In this document: piece after piece, positions 42,870-52,454 of the stretch
Numbering within the stretch: the first letter of the stretch is position 1
Layout of the letters: every line of letters starts with the position of its first letter
From: Kordia sp039026955
Lineage (GTDB): Bacteria; Bacteroidota; Bacteroidia; Flavobacteriales; Flavobacteriaceae
Direction: 5' to 3'
Length of the DNA: 64,000 bases
Assembly: GCA_039026955.1 (NCBI GenBank)
Contig: JBCCLH010000026.1
Location: 22,500 to 86,499 of the forward strand
Notes under the pieces: generated by a model
Databases searched by the model: none
Told to the model about the DNA's origin: nothing
The model's input: only the letters and a program-made list of their open reading frames with translations
Translations under genes and position numbers: made by a program

Positions 42870-43715
42870 CTACTTCCTATATTCCGCCTTAAAATTCAAT
42901 GGAGATCTTTGACTCGCCTTGGTAAAGAAACGCGTAAAATACGCAGGATCATTGAATCCTAAATCGAAGGCGATTTCTTTTACGGTATGTTCCGTGTATA
43001 ACAATTGGCGTTTGGCTTCTAAGATGATTCTGTTTTTGATAAAATCACTTGGAGTCGTCGTTCCGAGTTTTTGAAAATGCTTGGCAATGGATTTTGGAGA
43101 AATACCCAAACGATCGGCATACGCAGAAACCGAATGCATTTTTTTAAAGTTTTGCTCTACCAACACACTAAAATCTTTGTAGAGTTTAGTTTCCGTATCC
43201 TCTTTCATTATAAAATCATCCTTCTTCACACGCACCGAATGAATGATAAATTGCTTCAAATACGCTTGCAACATATCGTACTGACCTGAGTTTTCACTGT
43301 TAAATTCTTCAATCAAATCTTCTAACAGTAAACTCAAACGCTGCACATCTTTTTCCTTCGGAATCACATACGGCGTGTCGTACACATTATTAAACAAAAC
43401 CCCATTACACGAAATTTCCTTATCGTGGGTTTGAATGCAATAAAAATCACGTTTAAAAGAAAGTCTGTACGCTTCTTTGATTTTCTCAGAACTTACCGAA
43501 AATACTTGTCCTGGCGACAAAAAGAAAATAATATTCCCTTCAAAAGTATATTCTTCAAAATCGATAAAATAGATGCCTTTTCCTTCCTTGATCCAATAAA
43601 TGGTATATGCATCTACTTGTTCGGGCTGATTGACTACACAGGCTTTTTCAAATTGCACCACACTCAGTGAAAAGGTGTCTTGGTAGGTATAATTGGTAAT
43701 CTCTTGAACAGCCAT
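42870..43715 (-). CDS. AraC-family transcriptional regulator
   Basis: This 281-residue protein has an N-terminal cupin-like ligand domain (about 1-150: IYWIKEGKGIYFIDFEEYTF, then NIIFFLSPGQVF). The C-terminal AraC double helix-turn-helix spans about 180-278 (SVSAYADRLGISPKSIAKHF, then KEIAFDLGFNDPAYFTRFFT). It is a one-component regulator with unknown ligand. No co-directional partner lies close by; the gene is flanked by repeats on both sides. Confidence 0.9.
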   Translation of the reverse strand: MAVQEITNYTYQDTFSLSVVQFEKACVVNQPEQVDAYTIYWIKEGKGIYFIDFEEYTFEGNIIFFLSPGQVFSVSSEKIKEAYRLSFKRDFYCIQTHDKEISCNGVLFNNVYDTPYVIPKEKDVQRLSLLLEDLIEEFNSENSGQYDMLQAYLKQFIIHSVRVKKDDFIMKEDTETKLYKDFSVLVEQNFKKMHSVSAYADRLGISPKSIAKHFQKLGTTTPSDFIKNRIILEAKRQLLYTEHTVKEIAFDLGFNDPAYFTRFFTKASQRSPLNFKAEYRK

Positions 43716-43896
43716 GTTGTTTTTTCTTTTTTTAATTCGATTGATGTTGTATCAGTCGTAAATGGTATTAATTATTTACGTAAAATTTAGACTCGCTTTG
43801 CTTTTAGAGGTAAGACCGCTTCGCTTTTAGATTTTGTTAAACGTCAGTTCTAGTTTGCTGAACTTGATTTAGTATCTATTGAGAACTACTCAGAAA
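43716..43896. repeat. Short repeats 3' of the AbiH gene
   Basis: GACTCGCTTTGCTTTTAGA and GACCGCTTCGCTTTTAGA (about 43790-43835) match the 13.15-13.23 kb strings. TTGCTGAACTTGATTTAGTA (about 43855-43874) is a family E fragment. With the family A fragment at 45177-45202 they bracket the AbiH gene. Confidence 0.5.
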
Positions 43897-45126
43897 TTAT
43901 ACTTCCTTCTTCGGCAACTGAATTTGCGGCATTGGCTCACACAAAGTTTTTTCTACGATTTTGGTACGCATGAGTTTCTTATCATTAAAATGTCTGGAAA
44001 TATTTTGAATGACTTCAGTATAATTATCAGTTCCATCTTCTTTTTGATGATAGAATACTTTGATGGAACGACAATTTTCATGTTCAAAAATGGTATTCAA
44101 TAAGGTTCTATCTGACAAACCACACGAATGTCCCATGATGATGACTTGGAATTTTTCGGAATCTACATAACGTAAAACATCTTTATAATTTGAGTTTTGG
44201 ACGTATTGGAATGATTTGAAATACCGTAGATATTCATTATCGTCCATGTTTTCAATGAGCTTGTAATCATCGTCCATTTCGTCTCCGAAGCCGAACACGA
44301 TATTTTTATTGAGCTCTCCGTGAATATGGTTTATTCCAATAAGTGAATTTCCTCTATCATCTAATCTTTTGTATATGTAGCTATTTAATGTGTTTGTATA
44401 ATTAAAATTAAGAATTAGACTTTTATTTTTTGGGATTTTATCATATTTATTACGCAAATCTTGTTGTTCTAAAAAATCCTGTTTGTCATTTTTTAATGAA
44501 AGTTCTTTTACAAAACTTTCATGCATATCTTCAAAATTAAGAGGTTGTATAATTTCAAGAAAATTGTTAGTATCATTACTGTAATCATACACTTCAACTA
44601 TTTTTTTTTGTAAATATCTTTCCAATAATTTTTTTACTTGCTCAAATTGCTTGTGTAATGCTATTACTTCATTTCTTTTATAATTGGTTCCTAGTCCTTC
44701 ATCTTTACAAATTTCTTTTAATGCTTGATAATACTCATTTTCTACATCTACCCAATTTTTAATAGAGTGAATTTTATTTAATTTTTCAAAAAATGGATTT
44801 GTGAATCTAAATAAATAAACCTCTTTTCTATCGTGTATATTTTTTCGATTTTCAATGAAACTATATTTGTCAGTATTGTATTGCCCGTACCTGAAAGTTT
44901 TTTTTAAGTAATTCCTTATGTTTGAATCAAAACTTTTAAAATCTTGAATTTCCCCATTAATTAAATTATCTCTAAAATCTGAATTTATATAAATCAATCC
45001 CATAATCAACTTATCATTATAATCATCCTTCAAATCACGCCAAAACGCATCCATAAAATGATTGTATGATGTTGGCAATCCATGCGCTAAATCAAATCCG
45101 TTTCCTGCGATGATGAGTTTGTTCAT
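43897..45126 (-). CDS. AbiH-family abortive phage infection protein
   Basis: This 409-residue protein opens with the AbiH (PF14253-type) signature NKLIIAGNGFDLAHGLPTSY, a GxGFD nucleotide-binding-like turn. Late motifs such as LILNFNYTNTL, HIHGELNKNIVFGFGD and VIIMGHSCGLSDR resemble the family's C-terminal conserved blocks. The original AbiH is a lactococcal plasmid protein that aborts phage infection; the mechanism is not established. The central third (about 44350-45000) is much more AT-rich than flanking genes and repeats lie on both sides, which fits horizontal acquisition. No other defence gene is adjacent. Confidence 0.88.
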   Translation of the reverse strand: MNKLIIAGNGFDLAHGLPTSYNHFMDAFWRDLKDDYNDKLIMGLIYINSDFRDNLINGEIQDFKSFDSNIRNYLKKTFRYGQYNTDKYSFIENRKNIHDRKEVYLFRFTNPFFEKLNKIHSIKNWVDVENEYYQALKEICKDEGLGTNYKRNEVIALHKQFEQVKKLLERYLQKKIVEVYDYSNDTNNFLEIIQPLNFEDMHESFVKELSLKNDKQDFLEQQDLRNKYDKIPKNKSLILNFNYTNTLNSYIYKRLDDRGNSLIGINHIHGELNKNIVFGFGDEMDDDYKLIENMDDNEYLRYFKSFQYVQNSNYKDVLRYVDSEKFQVIIMGHSCGLSDRTLLNTIFEHENCRSIKVFYHQKEDGTDNYTEVIQNISRHFNDKKLMRTKIVEKTLCEPMPQIQLPKKEV

Positions 45127-45324
45127 TCGTTTTAAAATATGTATAGTTGTATTACTAAATTTTACTTTTCATTTGTATCTCGACTGCGCTCGATATGACA
45201 ATGGAGAATTATAAGGATACTTGAAAAGTACGGAAAATTTGTAAGAATTTTAGGTTAGATAACGATAATTTAGTTTCAGAGATTCACTGTTATGTGATGC
45301 TAGATCACGTCCAGCATGACGAAA

Positions 45325-46614
45325 CTATTGCTTCCTGAATAAATTAGTCACCACAAACACAATCAATGCTGGCAATACCCAACCGAAGTCATACACTCCT
45401 AATGGAATGGTTTCACGAAACGTACTCAAAAAACTGCTTTCTGGATAGAAAAAATTAACCGCATCAAATACACCGAAGATAAAGGTGATGATAACCACAG
45501 CTCTAAATGCCAACGGATAAGCATATTTCTGTGGTACTATGTTTAAAAAGATCAAAACAATGGTAATTGGGTAGATAAATTTTAAGACCGGTACGGCAAT
45601 AATGATGATGTAATGAAAATCCAATTGTCCTACGGCAACTCCTAAAATACAGGCAATAACTGCCGTGATGTTGTAGGCGTTTTGTGAATCGTTAAAAAGT
45701 CCTTTGAAATAATCAGCGGTTCCTGTGGTGATTCCCACGGCAGTGGTAAAACAAGCCAATGCGACCAACACACTTAAGAAAGCGGTTCCGATGTTTCCTA
45801 AAGTCGCCAGACTGATTCCGCGCAGTAAAGTTGCACGTTTCATATCGCTACTCAAACTCATATCAATGTCAATTTCACTACTGAAATATGAACCGAGAAG
45901 AATCAATCCTGCATAGATGGCGAACAATCCAAATCCAGCAATCCAACCCGATTTGGCAATGAGTTTTTTCTTTTCTTCAAAGGAATCATGTCCTTTTAAG
46001 TTCAACGAAATAATGATCACGCCGCCAATCACAACAGCGCCAATCGCATCAAAGGTTTGGTAACCTTCCAACAATCCTGCAAATAATGACGAACCTTGCA
46101 CAGTTGCTTCTGCAGTAGCTTCATGTGGCATAAATAAGCCGATTCCGATAATCGCCAACAAAATCAATACGATTAACGGCGTGAGGAATTTTCCAATAAA
46201 GTTGAGAATCTTCGAGCGATTCAACACAAAAACCAATACCAACGCAAAATATATACTACTCGTTAATAAAGCACTGGTCCCAAAGTTGGGAAATATAGAG
46301 ATTTCATGCGTTGCTGCGGCGGTTCTAGGCGAAGGAATCGCAACGGAAATCGCATAGATTACAATACAAAATACCGAACTAAATACTGGCGATACTTTCT
46401 TTCCAAAATCAAACATCGAACCTTGCAATCGCGCATGCGCTAAGATTCCAAAAATCGGAATTACCACAGCCGTAATCATAAATCCAAGCGTGACCCAATA
46501 CCACTCATCAGTCGCTTGATACCCTAATAATGGTGGCAATAGCAAATTTCCAGCGCCAAAAAACATAGAAAATAAGGCAAAAGCAGTAATAAAAAGTTCT
46601 TTGTTTTTTGACAT
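45325..46614 (-). CDS. brnQ: Branched-chain amino acid transporter (LIVCS family)
   Basis: This 429-residue protein has about 12 membrane helices and the family's opening AFALFSMFFGAGNLLLPPLL. BrnQ-type carriers import leucine, isoleucine and valine with sodium or protons across the inner membrane. Its ATG follows the stop of the preceding membrane protein gene directly (TAAATG), so the two are translationally coupled. Confidence 0.93.
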   Translation of the reverse strand: MSKNKELFITAFALFSMFFGAGNLLLPPLLGYQATDEWYWVTLGFMITAVVIPIFGILAHARLQGSMFDFGKKVSPVFSSVFCIVIYAISVAIPSPRTAAATHEISIFPNFGTSALLTSSIYFALVLVFVLNRSKILNFIGKFLTPLIVLILLAIIGIGLFMPHEATAEATVQGSSLFAGLLEGYQTFDAIGAVVIGGVIIISLNLKGHDSFEEKKKLIAKSGWIAGFGLFAIYAGLILLGSYFSSEIDIDMSLSSDMKRATLLRGISLATLGNIGTAFLSVLVALACFTTAVGITTGTADYFKGLFNDSQNAYNITAVIACILGVAVGQLDFHYIIIIAVPVLKFIYPITIVLIFLNIVPQKYAYPLAFRAVVIITFIFGVFDAVNFFYPESSFLSTFRETIPLGVYDFGWVLPALIVFVVTNLFRKQ

Positions 46615-47175
46615 TTAGGCGAGTTTTTTAATTCCAGCAGCAGTCAGGCTGATCAATATGTATGCAATGGCGACAATGAGATGGATAAATTTGATCGTTG
46701 CTGTTGCAAATGCTAAGGTTGCCCAATACGTTTGTGAATCGCCGTAAAATAATTGAAGCAGCGCAAAGTTTTCTACCATGTCCAGAAATCCTGCAAAAAT
46801 GACCATTCGAATCATAACGGTTCCCAATCGGTAACCAATATGCTCATCCATTTTCCAAATACTGCGACGCACACGGTGAATGATCAAACATAATAGAAAT
46901 GTGTATGTTATAATGAAGATATAATCAAACCATAAACTCCATTCGGCAGATTGCATGGCGCCTGGCGTTAGTTTCCAAGATTCGAGTATTTGCGTAACAT
47001 TTTCAAGGGTTTGAGCCAATTCTAACGAGATAATTCCAAGAGGAGCCAACTCATTTTTAAGCAATTCATCAAAATGAATCATACAACTTGCTGCCAATAC
47101 AAAAGTGGTAATGGCCAAGATGAGCAACTTTTTTTCAGCGGCAGGAGAAAGTTTTTGAAAAGTGGATGATAACAT
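46615..47175 (-). CDS. Integral membrane protein coupled to brnQ
   Basis: This 186-residue protein has four to five hydrophobic helices (about 15-35, 72-95, 115-135, 150-180). I recognise no family. It ends immediately before the brnQ start (TAAATG), so it is the first gene of a two-gene unit. It may be an accessory of the transporter or simply share its promoter. The gap to the divergent hydrolase gene is 48 bp. Confidence 0.72.
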   Translation of the reverse strand: MLSSTFQKLSPAAEKKLLILAITTFVLAASCMIHFDELLKNELAPLGIISLELAQTLENVTQILESWKLTPGAMQSAEWSLWFDYIFIITYTFLLCLIIHRVRRSIWKMDEHIGYRLGTVMIRMVIFAGFLDMVENFALLQLFYGDSQTYWATLAFATATIKFIHLIVAIAYILISLTAAGIKKLA

Positions 47176-47223
47176 TTTTGATTTCTGATTTTACAAGTAA
47201 CGAAAGATACATATTTTTGTGAG

Positions 47224-48006
47224 ATGCAACAGTTTGTGATCTATAAAAATATAGAAATCGCCTACTCCGTTTCGGGCAAAGGAAATGCGATTGTTTTTTT
47301 GCATGGCTTTTTGGAAACGAGCAGCATGTGGCAACCATATGTTGATATTTTTTCTAAAACCCACAAAGTCATTACGATAGATTTATTAGGTCATGGAAAA
47401 ACAGGATGCTTAGGCTATATCCATACGATGGAAGCCATGGCAGAGACGGTTTTTGCGGTGGTGAAAGAATTGAAATTGCGCAAATTGCATTTGTTAGGAC
47501 ATTCCATGGGCGGTTATGTGGCATTGGCTTTCGCCGAAATGTATCCTGATTACTTAAAAGGATTATGCTTGATTAATTCTACATCCAGAGCCGATAGTGC
47601 CGAACGAAAAGTGAATCGTGATCGTGCAATCAAAGCTGTGAAACACAATCACAAACAATTCATTCGTATTTCGATTACAAATTTATTCCGACCGAAAAAT
47701 CGAAAAATCTTTGCGAGTACAATCAAGGAAGTCAAAAAAGAAGCCTTGACCACTTCGTTGCAAGGAATTGTAGCCGCCTTAGAAGGTATGAAAATTAGAG
47801 AAGATCGTGAAGTATTGTTGCACTTTTCACCTTACAAAAAAATGATGATTATCGGAAAACACGATCCCGTTTTGGATTTTAAAGATGTACTTGATCAAAC
47901 CAAAAATTCAGAAGTCGATGTCGATATTTTTCCTGACGGACATATGAGTCATATAGAAAATAAGGAAGATTTGATTTTTTCCCTTGAAAGATTTGTAAGA
48001 AATTGA
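47224..48006 (+). CDS. Alpha/beta-fold hydrolase
   Basis: This 260-residue protein has oxyanion motif FLHGFLETSSMW near 26-36, nucleophile S94 in LLGHSMGGYVA, acid residue in GKHDPVLDF, and catalytic His in FPDGHMSHIEN. The layout fits the esterase/BioH-MenH-like group of cytoplasmic hydrolases. Substrate unknown. It is divergent from the brnQ unit and has no close co-directional partner. Confidence 0.9.
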   Translation: MQQFVIYKNIEIAYSVSGKGNAIVFLHGFLETSSMWQPYVDIFSKTHKVITIDLLGHGKTGCLGYIHTMEAMAETVFAVVKELKLRKLHLLGHSMGGYVALAFAEMYPDYLKGLCLINSTSRADSAERKVNRDRAIKAVKHNHKQFIRISITNLFRPKNRKIFASTIKEVKKEALTTSLQGIVAALEGMKIREDREVLLHFSPYKKMMIIGKHDPVLDFKDVLDQTKNSEVDVDIFPDGHMSHIENKEDLIFSLERFVRN

Positions 48007-48231
48007 GTAAAAAGACGCTTTTTTTCAAAAAAATGTAGTGTAATTACTAATAAATAGTGAAGTACTTTATAATAAATTAAACTTTTATTGTAAGAAAATT
48101 TTCTACGAATTGACCATTCACCTAAAGGTAACGTGCATTTCGTCTAAAAAAAGTAGCTTTTCATCGGATTTTTAATTCGTTGTCGTATCTTAGAGGAAAC
48201 CAAAGAAAACTTACATAACCTACTTATTCAC

Positions 48232-48471
48232 ATGGAAAACAAAAGTATTAAAACTACTTTTCCACTCGGAAAATTATATTGCAGCGTATTCGGTCATCGC
48301 TACAGAGTTACTAAAAAAATCACTTCTCACATCAACGAATATCAGTGCATGCTTTGCGGACACGAAGCCACTACAGATGATAAAGGAAAATTGACGCAAT
48401 TGACACCGCAATTAAAAGATATCAATAGAACGCTTATTACGGTTCATCGAAAGAAGAATCCAGCGTTTTAA
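48232..48471 (+). CDS. Small Cys/His protein, possible zinc binder
   Basis: This 79-residue protein has the pattern LYCSVFGHRY followed by YQCMLCGHEAT, so C, H and CxxC could hold one zinc. It has no signal peptide. Related short proteins with a C..FGH..Y...C..C arrangement occur in several bacteria and phages; the function is unknown. It stands alone with its own terminator. Confidence 0.65.
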   Translation: MENKSIKTTFPLGKLYCSVFGHRYRVTKKITSHINEYQCMLCGHEATTDDKGKLTQLTPQLKDINRTLITVHRKKNPAF

Positions 48472-48514
48472 CCTACTTAGACTATCAGACTTACATAGCT
48501 AGGAAAAATTTGCT

Positions 48515-48547
48515 TTGCTGTTATCTGCCCAAATAACAGCAAGGTTT
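48515..48547. terminator. Rho-independent terminator
   Basis: TTGCTGTTAT (48515-48524) pairs with ATAACAGCAA (48533-48542) around an 8-base loop, followed by GGTTTTT. It ends the small Cys/His gene. An A-rich stretch before it (AAAAATTTGC) means it could also stop minus-strand transcription coming from thiL. Confidence 0.8.
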
Positions 48548-48599
48548 TTCAGCGAAAGTCAGTCGAAATCAGCATTTCGTATTTACAATTTTTAAAAGC

Positions 48600-49646
48600 T
48601 TATTCCTCCATCGCATTCCAACCTTGTGCTTTGAGAGGAATTTTTGTATTGGCTCTAGTAACTAAATGAATGCCTTCACTTTCTTGTGTTATGTGTCCAA
48701 TAACCGTTAAGTTTGGATTGGCTTTTATTTTTGGATAGTCTTCTTGACTGATAGTAAATAAAAGTTCGTAATCTTCGCCACCACTTAGGGCAACCATGGT
48801 GCTATCTAAATTGAATTCTTCACAGGTAGAAATTACTTGCGGATCGAGCGGAATTTTATCTTCATATAAATTACAGCCAACTCGTGATTGCTTACACAAA
48901 TGCATAATTTCAGAAGACAGTCCGTCACTAATATCAATCATAGAAGTAGGTTTCACTTCCAAATCCTGCAATAAAGGCGGAATATCTTTACGAGCTTCTG
49001 GTTTTAATTGTCGCTCAATGATATACGAATACATGTCCAAATCTGGTTGATTGTTAGGATTTACCTCAAAAACCGATTTTTCACGTTGTAACACTTTCAA
49101 TCCTAAAAATGCACCGCCAATATCGCCCGTTACTACCAACAAATCATTTTCTTTGGCGCCGTTTCTGTAAGCAATTTTCTCTGCTTCTACTTCACCAATT
49201 GCAGTAACGCTGATCAGTAATCCTTTTGTAGAAGAAGTTGTATCGCCACCAATCACATCTACATTATACATTTTGGCAGCCAACTGAATTCCAGCATACA
49301 ATTCTTCCAAAGCTTCCAACGGAAAACGATTGGAAACGGCAATGGAAATCGTAACCTGCGTCGCTTTTGCGTTCATCGCGTAAATATCTGACACATTGAC
49401 TACTACAGCTTTATATCCTAAATGCTTTAACGGCATATAACTCAAATCAAAATGCACACCTTCCACCAGTAAATCTGTGGAAACGACCACTTTTTTCGAT
49501 TCAAAATCCAACACTGCAGCATCATCACCAATTCCTTTCACTGTAGAACTTTGCGTAATCTTGAAATTTGCTGTCAAATGATCTATCAATCCAAACTCTC
49601 CCAAACTTGCCAATGATGTACGTTGCTCGTTCTTATCTTTTAACAT
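48600..49646 (-). CDS. thiL: Thiamine-monophosphate kinase
   Basis: This 348-residue protein shows the AIR-synthase-like fold of ThiL. LGEFGLIDHLT opens it; GIGDDAAVLD, VSTDLLVEGVHFD and VNVSDIYAMNAKATQ supply the metal- and ATP-binding Asp residues. DVIGGDTTSS, LLVVTGDIGGAFLGL, MIDISDGLSSEI and ALSGGEDYELLF follow in order. It phosphorylates thiamine monophosphate to thiamine diphosphate, the last step of cofactor synthesis. No other thi gene is in the window. Confidence 0.95.
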   Translation of the reverse strand: MLKDKNEQRTSLASLGEFGLIDHLTANFKITQSSTVKGIGDDAAVLDFESKKVVVSTDLLVEGVHFDLSYMPLKHLGYKAVVVNVSDIYAMNAKATQVTISIAVSNRFPLEALEELYAGIQLAAKMYNVDVIGGDTTSSTKGLLISVTAIGEVEAEKIAYRNGAKENDLLVVTGDIGGAFLGLKVLQREKSVFEVNPNNQPDLDMYSYIIERQLKPEARKDIPPLLQDLEVKPTSMIDISDGLSSEIMHLCKQSRVGCNLYEDKIPLDPQVISTCEEFNLDSTMVALSGGEDYELLFTISQEDYPKIKANPNLTVIGHITQESEGIHLVTRANTKIPLKAQGWNAMEE

Positions 49647-49735
49647 GCCGTAATAGTATTTATAAAGTTAAAATTGTATTTTAGTCCGCAGTTTTTAGCT
49701 TCGATCCCAATAAAAACGCAAAATTAGCCAAAAAA

Positions 49736-51163
49736 ATGACACGTACTGCACGAAACCTATTCTTTGTTCTTGCACTCTTAATTAGTATTCCTTCAATTGC
49801 CCAAATAGTTCCATGTTCAGGCGGATTTGCAGGTTCTTTTCCTTGTGATGGATATGATTTATTATCAAATTTACCGAAATCGACCTTTAGTAACGAAGAC
49901 GGAAGTGATCTTTGGGGCTGGACCGATCCGATGACGAATAAAGAATACGCACTGATGACTTTTGAAGATAAAACCTGTTTTGTAGATATTACTGATCCTG
50001 TGAATCCAGTGTATTTAGGAAACATTCCAACAAATGCAGGCGTGAATTTTTGGCGTGATGTAAAAGTGTATAACAATCACGCATTTATTGTGGCGGATAA
50101 TGTCGGAAATCATGGAATGCAAGTATTCGATTTGACGCGTTTGCGCAATGTGAGCAATCCACCACAAACCTTTACTCCTGATGCCCTGTTTACAGATGTG
50201 GGAAGTTGTCATAATATTGCAATTAATGAAGATACAGGGTATGCATATTTGGTAGGTTGTAATACCTTTAGTGGCGGACCTCATTTTGTGGATCTTTCCA
50301 TTCCAACAAACCCAGTTTCTGTAGGTGGTTATTCCACAGATGGATACACACACGATGCACAAATTGTGACGTATAATGGACCTGATACAGCACATGTAGG
50401 AAAAGAAATTTTAATTGGAAGTAACGAAAATGAAATTGTCATTTTAGATGTGACTAACAAATCATCGGTAACCAGATTAGCACGAATCAACTATACAGAT
50501 GTTGGATACACACATCAAGGTTGGTTGACGGAAGATCATCGTTATTTTTATTTAGGAGATGAAGAAGATGAAATTAATTTTGGATACAATTCACGTGGTT
50601 TAGTATTTGACTTTGCTGATTTGGACAATCCACAATTTATCAACTCTTTCACAGGAAGCTCTAGTGCTATTGATCATAATTATTACATCAAAGGAGATAT
50701 ATTGTACCAAGCAAACTATACTTCGGGATTGCGAGTTTCAGACATTAGCAATCCGATGAATGTCACTGAAATTGGGTACTTTGACACCTATCCTGCGTCC
50801 AACAGTACGATCTTTTTTGGCGCTTGGACTGCATATCCCTATTTTGCCAGTGGAAATATTATTATTAGTGATACAGACAGAGGACTATTTGTGGTTCGTG
50901 ACAGCAATTTATTGTCTACAGTACAAACTTCCTCTTTAAACTTTATGATGTATCCAAATCCAGCTTCCGATCATACGATCATCAGAACAGGAGACAATAG
51001 ATTGATCCAAAATGTTGAAATAATGAATATGTTAGGAACAAAAATTGCTGCATATACTAGCATCAATGAAACGCGATTTGAATTGCCCGTAGCAAAATTT
51101 CCATCGGGAATGTACATTATAAAAATAAATGGCAAGAATTCTCGTAAATTAATTGTAAATTAA
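49736..51163 (+). CDS. T9SS-exported choice-of-anchor B (LVIVD-repeat) protein
   Basis: This 475-residue protein has a signal peptide (MTRTARNLFFVLALLISIPS). The propeller-like body has LVIVD-type strands (TCFVDITDPVNPVYLGNIPT, HFVDLSIPTNPVSVGGYSTD, LRVSDISNPMNVTEIGYFDT) and the family's HDAQIVTYNGPDTAHVGKEI segment. A T9SS sorting domain covers about 397-475 (MYPNPASDHTII, ending SRKLIVN). The next gene encodes a close paralogue that is anchored by lipid instead. It is the first of four genes in tight tandem. Function unknown; the family is defined by its variable anchor. Confidence 0.88.
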   Translation: MTRTARNLFFVLALLISIPSIAQIVPCSGGFAGSFPCDGYDLLSNLPKSTFSNEDGSDLWGWTDPMTNKEYALMTFEDKTCFVDITDPVNPVYLGNIPTNAGVNFWRDVKVYNNHAFIVADNVGNHGMQVFDLTRLRNVSNPPQTFTPDALFTDVGSCHNIAINEDTGYAYLVGCNTFSGGPHFVDLSIPTNPVSVGGYSTDGYTHDAQIVTYNGPDTAHVGKEILIGSNENEIVILDVTNKSSVTRLARINYTDVGYTHQGWLTEDHRYFYLGDEEDEINFGYNSRGLVFDFADLDNPQFINSFTGSSSAIDHNYYIKGDILYQANYTSGLRVSDISNPMNVTEIGYFDTYPASNSTIFFGAWTAYPYFASGNIIISDTDRGLFVVRDSNLLSTVQTSSLNFMMYPNPASDHTIIRTGDNRLIQNVEIMNMLGTKIAAYTSINETRFELPVAKFPSGMYIIKINGKNSRKLIVN

Positions 51164-51197
51164 AGAATTCATTTTAACCGATTAAAAAATACCACAC

Positions 51198-52448
51198 ATG
51201 AAAAAGCTAACTCTTTTCTTTTTCATCATTACTGCCATGAGTTTTTATGCTTGTGGAGATGATGATACTACGACACCATCTAGTACAACACCAAACACAC
51301 AAACATTTCCAAATGCAACACTTTGCGAAAACGGTACTGCAGGAATTTATCCGTGTAATGGATATGATTTAATGGCACACATTCCTTTGAATGATTTAGG
51401 AGGCGCCACAAGAGGAAATGACTCTTGGGGCTGGACCGATCCACAAACAGGCCGTGAATATGCTTTAGTCGGCACCCGAGAAAATGCTTCTTTTGTAGAC
51501 ATTACCAATCCGACAAGTCCTATATACTTAGGAAACGTGCCTACACAAACAGCGGATAGCAATTGGCGCGATATCAAAGTATATAACAATCATGCGTTTA
51601 TCGTTAGTGAAGCGCCAGGTCACGGAATGCAAGTATTCGACTTAACGCGTTTGCGTAATGTTGCCAATCCTCCACAAATATTTACACCAGATGCTTGGTA
51701 TAATGGTTTTGGAAGCGCACATAATATAGTAATCAACGAAGAAACTGGATTCGCGTATGCAGTAGGCGCTATGGAATTGGACGACAGTATATTTTCCTTC
51801 AGTGGCGGGCCACATTTTGTAAACATTCAAAATCCTACCAATCCGGTAGCTGCTGGCGGTTATCCAGACGATGCGTATTCGCATGATGCGCAAGTGATCA
51901 CTTATAACGGTCCAGATACGGAGCATGTTGGGAAAGAAATTTTGGTTGGAAGCAACACCAATGAATTGGTAGTGATTGACATTACCGACAAAAACAATCC
52001 GATTCGTTTAGCAACACAAGGATATTCAAATATTGGGTACACCCATCAAGGTTGGTTTACAGAAGATCATCGTTATTTTATTGTGGGAGACGAGCTGGAT
52101 GAACTCAACTTTGGATTTAACTCAAGAAGTTTAATATTTGATTTAGAAAATTTAGACGATCCATCCATACTCACAACATATACAGGTCCAACCGCTGCCA
52201 TTGACCATAATGGATATGTAAAAGGAGATATGTTTTTCCTAGCAAACTACACGGCTGGTGTGCGTATTTTAGACATTTCAAATATTGCAGGTGGCACTAT
52301 TCAAGAAGAAGGTTTCTTTGATACACATCCACAAAGTAACGGACCTACGTTTAATGGTGCTTGGAACATATATCCGTATTTTGCAAGTGGAAATATCGTA
52401 GTCAGCGATATCAATTCAGGATTATTCATCATTCGTAAAAGCAACTAG
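51198..52448 (+). CDS. Choice-of-anchor B lipoprotein, paralogue of the preceding gene
   Basis: This 416-residue protein has type II signal peptide MKKLTLFFFIITAMSFYAC (lipobox FYAC). The body is strongly similar to the preceding protein: SWGWTDPQTGREYALVGTRE, ASFVDITNPTSPIYLGNVPT, HDAQVITYNGPDTEHVGKEI, TEDHRYFIVGDELDELNFGF. It lacks the T9SS domain and carries a lipobox instead, so the two copies reach the surface by different routes. It lies 34 bp after its paralogue and 6 bp before the next gene, in one operon. Confidence 0.88.
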   Translation: MKKLTLFFFIITAMSFYACGDDDTTTPSSTTPNTQTFPNATLCENGTAGIYPCNGYDLMAHIPLNDLGGATRGNDSWGWTDPQTGREYALVGTRENASFVDITNPTSPIYLGNVPTQTADSNWRDIKVYNNHAFIVSEAPGHGMQVFDLTRLRNVANPPQIFTPDAWYNGFGSAHNIVINEETGFAYAVGAMELDDSIFSFSGGPHFVNIQNPTNPVAAGGYPDDAYSHDAQVITYNGPDTEHVGKEILVGSNTNELVVIDITDKNNPIRLATQGYSNIGYTHQGWFTEDHRYFIVGDELDELNFGFNSRSLIFDLENLDDPSILTTYTGPTAAIDHNGYVKGDMFFLANYTAGVRILDISNIAGGTIQEEGFFDTHPQSNGPTFNGAWNIYPYFASGNIVVSDINSGLFIIRKSN

Positions 52449-52454
52449 AAATTT

